A model generated the notes under the pieces. The model was not told where the DNA came from, did not search any database, and saw only the letters and a list, made by a program, of their open reading frames with translations. The translations under genes and the position numbers were made by a program. Positions 1 to 8,253 of a stretch of 64,000 nt of DNA are shown here, one piece after another. The stretch is taken from the NCBI GenBank assembly GCA_025464445.1, contig JAODLY010000009.1:31873-95872 (forward strand). Direction: 5' to 3'. Each line of letters starts with the position of its first letter. Position 1 is the first letter of the stretch. Source of the DNA: Rhodoglobus sp. GTDB lineage: Bacteria > Actinomycetota > Actinomycetes > Actinomycetales > Microbacteriaceae.

Positions 1-1125
1 ATAATCCTCTACGTCGTCTTCATCGGGCTCAACTCGCTGGGCGCCTCGATCGGCTTCCGCTTCGCGCTGATCGTCGCGATCATCTCGATCGCGGTCATCC
101 TGTTCTTCGTCATTGCGGCAATCGCCACTGGCTCCGTCGATTTCGGCAAGCTCCTGGACATCGCCGGTCCGGATGGCTCGACCGGGCAGTTCCTGCCGTT
201 CGGTGGCATCGGCATCCTGTTCGCACTGCCGTTCGCGATCTGGTTCTTCCTCGGCATCGAGGAGCTGCCGCTGGCCGCCGAGGAAGCGCACAACCCGCAG
301 AGGGACATCCCGCGCGCCGGCGTCTGGGGCATTGTCACGCTTGTCGTGCTCGGCCTTCTGGTGCTCGTGCTCAACCCAGCAGTCACCGGATCCGCCGACC
401 TGGCGGTGCTTCCGGATGCCGGCGAGCCGCTGCTCGGTGGTTTCCGCGCGATCCTCGGAACCCAACTCGCCTCGCTGCTCGCGATCTTCGCCCTCATCGG
501 GCTTCTCGCATCGCTGCAGGGCATCATGTTCGCCTACGGGCGCAACATGTACTCGCTCTCGCGGGCCGGCTACTACCCGAAGTTCCTCTCTCTCACCAGC
601 GCACGCTTCAAGACCCCGATCATCGCGCTCGTCGTCGGTGGTGTGATCGGGTTCATCATCCTGTTGCTCGTGCTGATCGTGCTTCCGGTGGTCAACGCGG
701 ATGCTGCAGCGGCGGCATCCGGCATCATCCTGTTGATCGCCGTCTTCGGCGCGGTCATCAGCTACATCATGCAGATGGTGTCGTTCGTCGTGCTTCGCAG
801 GAAGTTCCCGAATGCGTCGCGTCCGTACAAGAGTCCCGTGGGTGTTCCCGGCGCTGTCGTCGCGGGCATCCTGGCTTTCGGAGCCTTCCTCGGAATCGTG
901 CTGAACTCCACGTTCCTCACTGCGGTTGTGACCTTCGTGGTCATCTTCGCCGTCGGTATCCTGCTGTTCGCGCTCGTCGGTCGCCACAGCCTGGTGTTGT
1001 CCCCGGAGGAGGAGTACGCCCTCAGCGGCGGGCTGCACGGCGACCCTCAGGCCGAGGGCTATGACGCCATGGAAGCCGAGATCTTCGACACCCCGGCGGC
1101 TGCGGCGAAGAAGACGGCAAAGTAG
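1..1125 (+). CDS. APC-family amino acid/ethanolamine permease, 3' part
   Basis: The reading frame is open from the first base of the window, so the 5' end lies outside; about 374 residues are present. They form a run of hydrophobic helices with the loop IWFFLGIEELPLAAEE, a feature I associate with ethanolamine-permease-like members of the APC superfamily (cytoplasmic membrane, proton-coupled amine or amino acid uptake). The C-terminus is a charged cytoplasmic tail ending in a lysine-rich segment. A copper amine oxidase and an aldehyde dehydrogenase lie 1-6 kb downstream on the other strand, which fits an amine substrate. The substrate is inferred; the family call is firm. Confidence 0.85.
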   Translation: MILYVVFIGLNSLGASIGFRFALIVAIISIAVILFFVIAAIATGSVDFGKLLDIAGPDGSTGQFLPFGGIGILFALPFAIWFFLGIEELPLAAEEAHNPQRDIPRAGVWGIVTLVVLGLLVLVLNPAVTGSADLAVLPDAGEPLLGGFRAILGTQLASLLAIFALIGLLASLQGIMFAYGRNMYSLSRAGYYPKFLSLTSARFKTPIIALVVGGVIGFIILLLVLIVLPVVNADAAAAASGIILLIAVFGAVISYIMQMVSFVVLRRKFPNASRPYKSPVGVPGAVVAGILAFGAFLGIVLNSTFLTAVVTFVVIFAVGILLFALVGRHSLVLSPEEEYALSGGLHGDPQAEGYDAMEAEIFDTPAAAAKKTAK

Positions 1126-1136
1126 CAGTCCTGGTT

Positions 1137-1189
1137 AGGCCGAATGGCCTTCGTTCGCTAGGTTCATCACCGACGGACGGAGGCCATTC
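1137..1189 (+). promoter_or_regulatory. Nested inverted repeats over the RBS of the L7/L12-like gene
   Basis: AGGCC (1137-1141) can pair with GGCCT (1146-1150) around a GAAT loop. GAATGGCCT (1142-1150) is also an exact inverted copy of AGGCCATTC (1181-1189), which lies between the GGAGG ribosome binding site and the GTG start at 1190. The two pairings exclude each other, so this could be a small RNA switch, or the first hairpin could be a weak terminator for the permease gene. The repeats are seen; the function is inferred. Confidence 0.35.
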
Positions 1190-1465
1190 GTGGCTACAGA
1201 CAGCGACAATCCGGAGATCGCCGAGCTGCAGCGCCAGGTGCGCAGGCAGGGCGAACTCATCGATGCCCTGTACCGCAAGGTGGGCATCGGCCAGCTGGAT
1301 GCCGATGGCATCCCCATCGACGGCGCCGCCCCCGCTGACGTCATCGACGCCATCACGAGCGGCAGCACCATCGAGGCGATCAAGCGCTGGCGCGCCCACA
1401 CCGGCGTGGGGCTCAAAGAGGCGAAGGATGCTGTCGAGGCCCTGGCCCGCACGCTCCGCAAGTAA
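1190..1465 (+). CDS. Ribosomal protein L7/L12 C-terminal-like domain protein
   Basis: A 91-residue protein with a GTG start 6 nt after a good GGAGG site. Residues 1-30 look like a short coiled coil (EIAELQRQVRRQGELIDALY). Residues 60-88 (AIKRWRAHTGVGLKEAKDAV) match the C-terminal domain of bL12, the part that contacts translation factors, but the bL12 N-terminal dimerisation domain is missing. Small proteins of this kind are widespread in actinobacteria and have no settled function. It stands alone between the permease and the convergent membrane-protein gene. Confidence 0.75.
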   Translation: MATDSDNPEIAELQRQVRRQGELIDALYRKVGIGQLDADGIPIDGAAPADVIDAITSGSTIEAIKRWRAHTGVGLKEAKDAVEALARTLRK

Positions 1466-1503
1466 TTTTGGCCGTCGGGCGACCTTCCAGACCCTCTCGC
1501 GCG

Positions 1504-1540
1504 TCAGCACATTTGTACGGGCACCTTCCTTATGTGCTGA
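1504..1540. repeat. 9-bp inverted repeat in convergent intergenic region
   Basis: TCAGCACAT (1504-1512) is repeated in inverted form as ATGTGCTGA (1532-1540) with a 19-nt loop. It sits in the gap between the L7/L12-like gene and the convergent membrane-protein gene. There is no T-run, so it is not a classical terminator; it could be an mRNA-end hairpin. The rest of the 166-bp gap shows nothing recognisable. Confidence 0.35.
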
Positions 1541-1631
1541 CCGACAGGAGGGCGCGAAACAGGTCGCCGGGGCTCGAACGGCGACGGCACCGAGGCCCGC
1601 GAGCGGGACCGCGCGGAACTGGCCGGGCAGC

Positions 1632-2069
1632 TCACGAAAAGGCGCAGAACAGCACCATCACTGCCAGGCCCACCCCGGTGAACGCACCGGAGGCCATGGC
1701 GACCCGCCACGCGGCATCCGGGCGCCCGAGCGTCAGCCAGGCGCGGGCGAAGCCCCATGCGACTACCACGATGGCGAAGGCACCGGCCGCCGGCACCGCG
1801 AGGGCATGATGGCCGAGGGTCGACCCATGCGGCAGGAAGACCAGGAAGGTGAGAGCCATCGCCCACAGGTCGATGACATGCTCGCGCAGGAACGGCATCC
1901 CCCGCGACAGCCTCGCGCAGACCACGGATGCGATGACAAGCAGCCCAGCAGACGCGATCGACACGAGAGGCGAGTGCAGCGCGATGGCGGCGGCCATGAC
2001 CGCCACCATCAGCGCATGCGTGGGTGCTTCGCGCAGCAGGTGCGCTGCCCCGGGTGCTACGCGGTCCAC
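1632..2069 (-). CDS. Small integral membrane protein, unknown function
   Basis: About 145 residues if the GTG at 2069 is used, overlapping the aldehyde dehydrogenase stop by 13 nt; an ATG at 2009 would give 125 residues. Four hydrophobic stretches are visible (near ALMVAVMAAAIALHS, IDLWAMALTFLVFL, ALAVPAAGAFAIVVVAWG and FTGVGLAVMVLFCAF), so it is probably a four-helix membrane protein. I do not recognise a family. It is the last gene of the minus-strand dehydrogenase-kinase-isomerase group and may be co-transcribed with it. The start is uncertain because neither candidate has a clear ribosome binding site. Confidence 0.55.
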   Translation of the reverse strand: MDRVAPGAAHLLREAPTHALMVAVMAAAIALHSPLVSIASAGLLVIASVVCARLSRGMPFLREHVIDLWAMALTFLVFLPHGSTLGHHALAVPAAGAFAIVVVAWGFARAWLTLGRPDAAWRVAMASGAFTGVGLAVMVLFCAFS

Positions 2070-3433
2070 ACCGTCTTCGCGTTGACGAACTCGCGGATGC
2101 CGAATTGGCCCAGCTCGCGCCCGTAGCCGGAATCCTTCACCCCGCCGAAGGGGAGGCCGAAGAACGACGCGGTATTGCCGTTGGCGAAGACGGCGCCGAA
2201 CTCGAGTTGGTCCTGCAGTTTGGCGAGCTCCCCCGGCTCCGAGCTCCAGACGGAGGCCGCGAGGCCGAAATCCGAGTCGTTCGAGAGCGCGATGGCTTCT
2301 TCGATGGACGCGACCTTGTATACCGATGCGACAGGCCCGAAGCACTCCTCGCGGAAGATGCGCATTTCCGGGCCTACTCCGGTGAGCACTGTCGCCGGGT
2401 AGAAGAAGCCGGGGCCGTCAGGCAGCACCCCGCCGGTATGAACAGTCACACCCTTGGCGATCGCATCCTCGACGAGCTCGTGGGCCTCGGCGCGCACCGA
2501 CGCGGTCGCCATGGGACCGAACGAGGTGTCAGCGGCGAACGGGTCACCCGGCTTCATGCCCTGCATGCGGGTGAGGAACGCAGCGAACCAGTCGTCGTAG
2601 ATGTCCTCATGGATGTAGAAGCGCTTCGCGCAGATGCAGCTCTGGCCGCTGTTCTGGGTGCGGGAGTTCGCACCGAACTCCGCGCTGCGGGCGATGTCGG
2701 CCGACGGCATCACCACGAACACGTCGGTGCCGCCGAGCTCGAGCACGCTCTTCTTGATGTTGCGACCGGCCGCCTCCGCGACGGCTGAACCCGCCCCGAC
2801 CGAGCCGGTGAGCGTGACCGCCCTGATGCGACGGTCGTCGATGAGCTTCGACGCCGCGGCACCCTCGATGAGCAGGGTCTGGAATGCCCCGGCAGGAAAG
2901 CCGGCGCGCTCGAACAGCTCGCCCAGGTAGAGCGCAACCTGCGGCACGGATGACGCGTGCTTGAGCAGCCCGGTATTGCCTGCCATGAGGGCGGGCGCCG
3001 CGAAGCGGATGACCTGCCAGAACGGGTAGTTCCATGGCATCACGGCGAGCACCGTGCCGATCGGCTGGAACACGATCCGTGCCTCCGAGGCACCCACGGC
3101 CTTCGCGTCCACGGGTGACTCGGAGGCAAGGTATTGCTCGGCGTGGTCCGCATAGTGGCGCATGCCATTCGCCGACTTGGTGGCCTCGTACTTCGCCGTG
3201 CCGATTGTCTTGCCCATCTCGGTCGACGCGAGAGCCGCGATCGTCTCGAGTTCGGCATCCATCATGTCGGCCGCCTTGTGCATCCATGCCGAGCGTTGAG
3301 CGAACGTCGTCGCCCGCATCAGCGCGTTTGCCTTATCGGCCCGGTCGAGGATCGCCTCGACCTCTGCGGCCGTGTGCGGCGCGAAACTCTTCTCGACCTC
3401 GCCGGTCGTGGGGTTGAGCGTTGCGATTGCCAT
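2057..3433 (-). CDS. NAD(P)-dependent aldehyde dehydrogenase, succinate-semialdehyde dehydrogenase type
   Basis: 458 residues, the usual length of the short SSADH-like branch of the aldehyde dehydrogenase superfamily. The NAD-binding and catalytic landmarks are present: PWNYPFWQ near 133, Glu232 in LELGGTD as general base, and the nucleophile Cys266 in NSGQSCICAKRF. The ATG at 3433 follows AAAGGAG. It is downstream of the sugar kinase with a 14-nt gap, so probably in one operon with kinase and isomerase. In this setting it may oxidise the aldehyde released by the neighbouring copper amine oxidase. The family is clear; the substrate is inferred. Confidence 0.9.
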   Translation of the reverse strand: MAIATLNPTTGEVEKSFAPHTAAEVEAILDRADKANALMRATTFAQRSAWMHKAADMMDAELETIAALASTEMGKTIGTAKYEATKSANGMRHYADHAEQYLASESPVDAKAVGASEARIVFQPIGTVLAVMPWNYPFWQVIRFAAPALMAGNTGLLKHASSVPQVALYLGELFERAGFPAGAFQTLLIEGAAASKLIDDRRIRAVTLTGSVGAGSAVAEAAGRNIKKSVLELGGTDVFVVMPSADIARSAEFGANSRTQNSGQSCICAKRFYIHEDIYDDWFAAFLTRMQGMKPGDPFAADTSFGPMATASVRAEAHELVEDAIAKGVTVHTGGVLPDGPGFFYPATVLTGVGPEMRIFREECFGPVASVYKVASIEEAIALSNDSDFGLAASVWSSEPGELAKLQDQLEFGAVFANGNTASFFGLPFGGVKDSGYGRELGQFGIREFVNAKTVWTA

Positions 3434-3447
3434 GAATAACTCCTTTG

Positions 3448-4338
3448 TCAGCTGGCGATTGATTGGTGAAGGCGCCGCGCCAGTGCGAGCGCCCCGAGCA
3501 CCGGCGGGTCGGTGAGCAGCACGAGCTCGAGTTCGGGATGCCGCACGGCGAGGCCCCGACCGAGCGCCGCGAACAGCCGCGGCTGGTTCACGATCACGCT
3601 GCCGGCCGCGACGACGGTGTCGCCAACCGCACCGCGAGCGCGCAACTGGGACACGAGCGTGACGAGGTTGTCGGCGGCCGCGGCGATAACGGATGCCGCG
3701 AGCGCGGAGCCCGCGTCGGCGGCGGCGAACACGGCTGGGGCACGCGGTGCCCAGTTGTCCATTGTCGGCTCGTCGTTCACGGCTCGCGCCAGCCGCTCGG
3801 CGGACGGCACCCCGAACGCGCCAAGCAGGGCGACGAGCAGCCCGTCGTCGGGCGCGAGGGAGTCGTGGACAGCGAGGGCTGCGCGTACCGCCTCGCGCAC
3901 GATCCCGGCCGCCCCGGCCTCGTCGCCGATCACCCAGCCCCAGCCGCCGGTGATCACGTAGCTGCCGGCGGCATCCCGGCCGACCCCGATCGAGCCCGTG
4001 CCTGAGATGATGCCGAGGCCTTCGCCGAGCCCGGCCGCTGCGGGCAGCAGCGCCGCATCGTTGACCGCGACGGTCGGCCACGGAAGGCCTCGCGCGAAAG
4101 CCGCCGCGATCTCGTTGCTGTCGAGGCCTTGCGCGCCGATGCCGACGGCGACGATGTCGTGCTCGGGGATGAGGTGCGCGACGGTGTCGATCACCCAGCG
4201 GATGCCGTGCTCGAGCGGTTCCGCATCCCAGTCCTGTGAGGGGATGGAGGTGTCGAGCAGCAGCTCGCCGTCGACGGACTCGACGAGCACGGCGGTCTTC
4301 GTTCCACCGACGTCAAGCCCGACGAGCACCCTGGTCAC
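3448..4338 (-). CDS. BadF/BadG/BcrA-type ATPase, N-acetylglucosamine-kinase-like sugar kinase
   Basis: 296 residues with the ASKHA fold signatures: phosphate-1 motif GLDVGGTKTAVLVE at the N-terminus, GIISGTGSIGVG near residue 110 and GGWGWVIGDEAGAAGI near 130. This combination is typical of the eukaryotic-type N-acetylglucosamine kinase branch. It would phosphorylate an amino sugar or related sugar in the cytoplasm. Its stop overlaps nothing downstream, while its start overlaps the isomerase stop by 4 nt, so the two are translationally coupled and likely act in sequence. The exact sugar is unknown. Confidence 0.85.
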   Translation of the reverse strand: MTRVLVGLDVGGTKTAVLVESVDGELLLDTSIPSQDWDAEPLEHGIRWVIDTVAHLIPEHDIVAVGIGAQGLDSNEIAAAFARGLPWPTVAVNDAALLPAAAGLGEGLGIISGTGSIGVGRDAAGSYVITGGWGWVIGDEAGAAGIVREAVRAALAVHDSLAPDDGLLVALLGAFGVPSAERLARAVNDEPTMDNWAPRAPAVFAAADAGSALAASVIAAAADNLVTLVSQLRARGAVGDTVVAAGSVIVNQPRLFAALGRGLAVRHPELELVLLTDPPVLGALALARRLHQSIAS

Positions 4339-5366
4339 TGCACGTCGCCTTTCGCGGCGTCGACCTTGGTGTCCGCATTGTGGAACACGAACTCTTCGAT
4401 CTCCACACTGTGCCGCTTGGCGACTTCGCCCACGAGAATCTGCATGACGAGCGCTTCGAGAATCGCGCGCTGCGAGGGGGCGACCCGCGGAAGTCTCACA
4501 GTCTGCAGGTTCGTCGCCTCATCCACGGTCTCCCCCGAGATCAGGATGACTCGGTGCCCGGCCTCGCTGAGGGTCCTGGCCACTTCGAGTTCCCTGCCGT
4601 CGCCGAACAGCACGTGCACGCCGTCACCCGCGGACTCCATCGAGCCGTGCAGGTATTGGCGCGTGCTCATGCCTGCCGCGTGGATGCGGGACACCTCGCG
4701 GAACAGCAGCGCTCCGGCCTCCGCGGATCCGACCGATGGGCCGGCGCCCACGAAGTCGGCCGTCGTGACACCGTCGAAGGTGGCGGCGAGTTCCGTCGCC
4801 CGCGCGCCGACGGTCTCTTCGGTCCACCGGAACAGGCCGGGCAGCTCTTGCCACCCGTCGTCGATCTCGCCGCCCGCCCAGGAGTCGGCGATCATGCCGA
4901 GGCCGGTGATCGTCGCGGTGTAGCCGATGGTCGACGCATAGCTGTCCGGGATGTTGCCGAGTGACAGCACGTGCTCGCTCAGCTCGCTCATCGGCGAGGG
5001 GTCGCTGTTGACGACGACGTAGCGCAGCGCCGGCTCGATCGAAGAGAGCACGGCGATCGTCTCCGTGCTCTTGCCGCTCTGCGAGACCCCGATTATCGGG
5101 TGCACGCTCGACGGGAAGGGCAGCGGATGGTCGCCGGAGCCGAGCCGCCAGGAGTGGATGCCGCGGCTGCGCAGGCTCCACACGGGGGCAGAGGCAGCGG
5201 CGAGGCTCGCGCCGATCCCCACGATGACCGGCCCTGGCCCGGCAAAGGCACCCCCGGCCTGCTGCGAGCGGACGGCTTCGGCGATCCGGTCGATCGCGGC
5301 CTCGAGCGCGTCTGCCTGCGTGGCCCTTGCGGTCGCGAAGGTGATGTACCCACGCACCATGTTCAC
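4335..5366 (-). CDS. SIS-domain sugar isomerase/deaminase-like protein
   Basis: 343 residues with two SIS (sugar isomerase) domains in the manner of the GlmS C-terminal half and AgaS/FrlB. The first has IVGIGASLAAASAP near 48 and the phosphosugar-binding stretch GVSQSGKSTETI near 93; the second has FVGAGPSVGSAEAGAL near 205. A lone isomerising domain without glutaminase points to a deaminase or deglycase acting on an aminosugar phosphate. It is coupled by ATGA overlap to the kinase downstream. A GntR-type operator candidate lies 70-95 bp upstream of the start. The reaction is inferred from the family. Confidence 0.85.
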   Translation of the reverse strand: MNMVRGYITFATARATQADALEAAIDRIAEAVRSQQAGGAFAGPGPVIVGIGASLAAASAPVWSLRSRGIHSWRLGSGDHPLPFPSSVHPIIGVSQSGKSTETIAVLSSIEPALRYVVVNSDPSPMSELSEHVLSLGNIPDSYASTIGYTATITGLGMIADSWAGGEIDDGWQELPGLFRWTEETVGARATELAATFDGVTTADFVGAGPSVGSAEAGALLFREVSRIHAAGMSTRQYLHGSMESAGDGVHVLFGDGRELEVARTLSEAGHRVILISGETVDEATNLQTVRLPRVAPSQRAILEALVMQILVGEVAKRHSVEIEEFVFHNADTKVDAAKGDVQ

Positions 5367-5435
5367 CGTTTTCTCGTTTCGGGTCGCCGTGCGCGGTTGT
5401 CCACACGGTGACGAAGCATGACCACAGCCTAGCTT

Positions 5436-5461
5436 TGGTCTATAGATGTATCAAGAGGTAC
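5436..5461 (-). promoter_or_regulatory. Operator candidate upstream of the isomerase-kinase operon
   Basis: In the 103-bp gap before the isomerase gene the plus strand reads TGGTCTATAGAT (5436-5447) followed by GTATCAAGAGGTAC (5448-5461). The complement of CAAGAGGTA, TACCTCTTG, occurs twice more at 9396-9414. TGGTCTATAGAT resembles the TGGTCTAGACCA site of HutC/DasR-type GntR proteins, and a GntR gene of that type is encoded nearby. The motif is seen; binding is inferred. Confidence 0.45.
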
Positions 5462-5469
5462 TTGCATTG

Positions 5470-7437
5470 TCATGCGTGATCGTGGTGCTCGTGTGCATGC
5501 TCGTTGCCGCCGTGGTCGTGTCCGCCGGGCGCGCAGTGGTCGCTCGTTGATTCGGGGATGTCCATCGCCGGGTTCCTGCCGAAGAATCCGTGCGGCTTCA
5601 GCACGAAACCACAGGTGTCCACCGGCATCACCGGCCAGTCCTCGATCCGTGGAAAGTGCGTGAGGCCGAAGGTGTGCCACAGCACGATGTCGGCATCGTC
5701 GATGTTGCGGTCCGCAGCGGTCCAGGCCGGCAGGCCGGCTCCGCCAGGATGCAGGTTCACGAAGTCGCCAGCGGGATACAGCTCTGTCGGCTCATACTCC
5801 GTGACCCACAGGTGCCTGGTCGAGAACGTCGCGCGCTTGTGGATGTCGCTGTCGGCGTCCGCCATGAGCACCGGCTTGCCCTCCGGGTAGAGCACCCAGC
5901 CCACGTCCCCGCCCAGCCGGTTCTTGACCGAGGGGTTCGAGACCAGCCACACCCGGCCCCTGGTGTTGTCGGCGAGGCGCTTGGCATCCGATTCGGTGCG
6001 CAATCGCGTGACGGTCTGGGTGAATCCGGTGCCCGTCGGGTTCTGCGGCCCGCGCGGCACGAGCGCGGCCTCGAGTTCGTCGACAGAGTTGCCCAGCCCG
6101 TCGACCATCATGTCCAGCCGCGCGCTGAAGAGATGCTGGTGGTACGGCGCGCCCAGCCCGGGGGCAAGCTCCGAAGCGAACGGATAGGGGGACCCGTCGG
6201 CCTGCCTGCCCGGATACGCCGAGGTGAACACCACCCCGGTCGCCTTGACTTCGAACTCGATAGAGCCGTCGAGGGAGAAGTACCAGTAGAAGCCGTAGTC
6301 GTAGTTGCCTACGGTCACGAAGAACGAGACCACGAGCCGCCGGTTGCGGCGAGATGCACTCGCGCCGTTCCAGTTGTCGAAGTGCTTCCAGAGAATGCCC
6401 GCGTCTTCCTCGTGGATGCAGATCGCCTGCGGAATGACGTGCGGGTTGCCGTCGTTGCCCGCGACAATCGCATCGAGGTAGGTGATGTCACCGACGCAGT
6501 CGCAGCCGAGCTCGAGCGAGTTCGCGTAGCCGCCGAGCAGGTATTCGCCGCAGTCGAAGAAGTTCTGGAACCAGCGTTGCGGGCTCGGGTCGCCGTATGG
6601 CACCATCATCTCCGCGATCGATGCCCGGTAGATCACCGGCCGGGCCGTGCCCGCGTCATCGATCGTGATGTTGTGGAAGACGAGGCCCTCGCGCTGGTCG
6701 AATCCGAGTTGCAGGTTCCAGCCCAGCCACGACAGGGTGCCGTCTTGCCCGAGCGTGAAGCTCGGGCCCTGCGGCTGGGTGATCTCGATCGGCTTGAGCC
6801 CCTCGCGATCGGGGCCGCGCCACGAGGCGAGGTGGAAGTTGCCGTCCTCTGCCGGCACGGGCAGGTCGACGTAGTCGATCACCTCGAGCACCTCGCGGGT
6901 GACGACGTCGATCATCACCGTCACGCCATCGACGGGGTGCGCCCAGCCCAGGTCGTCCGGGGTCTTCTGCACGAACGTGAAGCAGCGCTGGATGCGACGC
7001 CCCGTCTCCGCGTCGCTCAGCACGCCCCCAGAGAGCGGGTTGACCCGCAGTGTCGACAGGTCGGTGAGCCCGCGCCTGGCCATTGCCGCGAGCCACTCCG
7101 GGTTCTCGTGGATGACCTCCTCGACGAGGTGGAACTCCTCGACGACAACGGGCACCTGGCCATCCACGGCGTGGTCGAGCTTGTGGCTCGAGACGACGCG
7201 GTCTTCGGCCGGGGAGACCACGACATCCCACGATTCGTTTGTCGCCATGTTCACGAGCATGCTGCGCAACCTGCGATCGGATGACCCGCTCTTCAGCAGC
7301 TCGCGCTTGTCCGGCTCCTGCAGGCCGACGTAGGAGAAGTGCACGTCGGGGCCGGCGAGGCCCTCGCGCTCGAGGATCGCGCGGCTCGCGGCGAGCTCGG
7401 CGGCGGTCACAGTCGACAGGGATGCGGCGACGGTCAT
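5470..7437 (-). CDS. Copper amine oxidase (primary-amine oxidase) with His-rich tail
   Basis: 655 residues, the full length of bacterial copper/TPQ amine oxidases, which turn primary amines to aldehydes with release of H2O2 and ammonia. Catalytic features are in place: Asp295 (FFDCGEY) as base, Tyr379 in GNYDYGF as the self-processed topaquinone, and copper ligands His433 and His435 (PYHQH) with His594 (LTHFPRIEDW). No signal peptide is seen, so it is probably cytoplasmic, as known for Arthrobacter enzymes. The last 20 residues are unusual: seven or more His among Gly, Glu and Asp, which could load copper. It begins 9 nt after the GntR stop, in one operon. Confidence 0.95.
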   Translation of the reverse strand: MTVAASLSTVTAAELAASRAILEREGLAGPDVHFSYVGLQEPDKRELLKSGSSDRRLRSMLVNMATNESWDVVVSPAEDRVVSSHKLDHAVDGQVPVVVEEFHLVEEVIHENPEWLAAMARRGLTDLSTLRVNPLSGGVLSDAETGRRIQRCFTFVQKTPDDLGWAHPVDGVTVMIDVVTREVLEVIDYVDLPVPAEDGNFHLASWRGPDREGLKPIEITQPQGPSFTLGQDGTLSWLGWNLQLGFDQREGLVFHNITIDDAGTARPVIYRASIAEMMVPYGDPSPQRWFQNFFDCGEYLLGGYANSLELGCDCVGDITYLDAIVAGNDGNPHVIPQAICIHEEDAGILWKHFDNWNGASASRRNRRLVVSFFVTVGNYDYGFYWYFSLDGSIEFEVKATGVVFTSAYPGRQADGSPYPFASELAPGLGAPYHQHLFSARLDMMVDGLGNSVDELEAALVPRGPQNPTGTGFTQTVTRLRTESDAKRLADNTRGRVWLVSNPSVKNRLGGDVGWVLYPEGKPVLMADADSDIHKRATFSTRHLWVTEYEPTELYPAGDFVNLHPGGAGLPAWTAADRNIDDADIVLWHTFGLTHFPRIEDWPVMPVDTCGFVLKPHGFFGRNPAMDIPESTSDHCAPGGHDHGGNEHAHEHHDHA

Positions 7438-7446
7438 CGGGTTTCC

Positions 7447-8253
7447 TTAATGTGCGGGATTCGGCGTGATTGCTGTGTGCTGCCCGGAGCGGGAGAACGA
7501 GGTGCGCAGCCGGTAGCGGTCCCCCGCGTACCGGATGAGCGAGGCGAACATCGGCCGGTCGAGGCGGTCGACAACCACCTGCCGCATGACGAGCACGGGT
7601 GTGCCCGCCTCGATCGAGAGGTTCGCTGAGAGGTAGGCGTCGGCCTCGCGCGCTTCGATCGTGGAGTCTGCGCGCACGAGATCGAGGCCGGCACGGGTGA
7701 GCTGTTCGTAAAGGGATGCCCGGGCGAAGTCGATGCCGCCGAACCCCGGCACGAGCGACGCTGCCACGCGCGAGTCGTCGATGGCGATGGGGACATCCCC
7801 CAGCATGCGCACCCGCTCGAGGTGGAACAGCGGGGTGCCTGGCGCGATCGCGAGCTCCTCCGCCTCGTCGATGGTGGCCGGGGTCGTCTCGAGCCGCAGG
7901 ATCCGGGATGACGCGACGAGGCCCATCCGCACGGCCGTCTCGCTGAACGACTCGAGGCTGTTCGGCCAGTCTTTGCGCGCCGGGGCGCCAGACACGAACC
8001 AGCCGCGCCCGTGGGATGAGGTGAGCACCCCGTCGTCGACGAGCTTGCCCAGCGCCCTGCGCAGCGTGACGCGGCTGATGTTCAACTCTGCGCACAGCTC
8101 GCGCTCTGGGGGCAGCCGCATGCCTGTCGTGAGCCGGCCGTCGGAGATCTGCCTGAGGATATGGTCGACGGCCTGGATCCACAGCGGATCCGGGTAGTCG
8201 GGCCGCATTGCCGGCGCGGGGTCCGCCGGGGTTGTCAGTTGGGCGTCGGACAT
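7447..8253 (-). CDS. GntR-family (HutC/UTRA) transcriptional regulator
   Basis: 268 residues. Residues 20-85 form the winged helix-turn-helix with the GntR signature (MRLPPERELCAELNISRVTL then LVDDGVLTSSHGRGWFV); the remainder is a UTRA effector domain (EELAIAPGTPLFHLERVRM ... DSTIEAREADAYLS). UTRA regulators usually sense phosphosugars or amines. Its start codon shares one base with the dehydrogenase stop (TGATG), and the amine oxidase follows after 9 nt, so it is co-transcribed with the genes it probably controls. A close paralogue lies at 12679-13455. Confidence 0.92.
   Translation of the reverse strand: MSDAQLTTPADPAPAMRPDYPDPLWIQAVDHILRQISDGRLTTGMRLPPERELCAELNISRVTLRRALGKLVDDGVLTSSHGRGWFVSGAPARKDWPNSLESFSETAVRMGLVASSRILRLETTPATIDEAEELAIAPGTPLFHLERVRMLGDVPIAIDDSRVAASLVPGFGGIDFARASLYEQLTRAGLDLVRADSTIEAREADAYLSANLSIEAGTPVLVMRQVVVDRLDRPMFASLIRYAGDRYRLRTSFSRSGQHTAITPNPAH

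Noticed and set aside
1555..1580. T-arm-like sequence GGGGCTCGAACGGC suggesting a tRNA
   Set aside because: No matching acceptor, D or anticodon arms can be drawn on either strand around it.
3020..3440. Long open frames antisense to the aldehyde dehydrogenase and other genes
   Set aside because: High GC content keeps antisense frames open; they lack ribosome binding sites, show low-complexity Arg/Pro/Ala composition and overlap well-supported genes.
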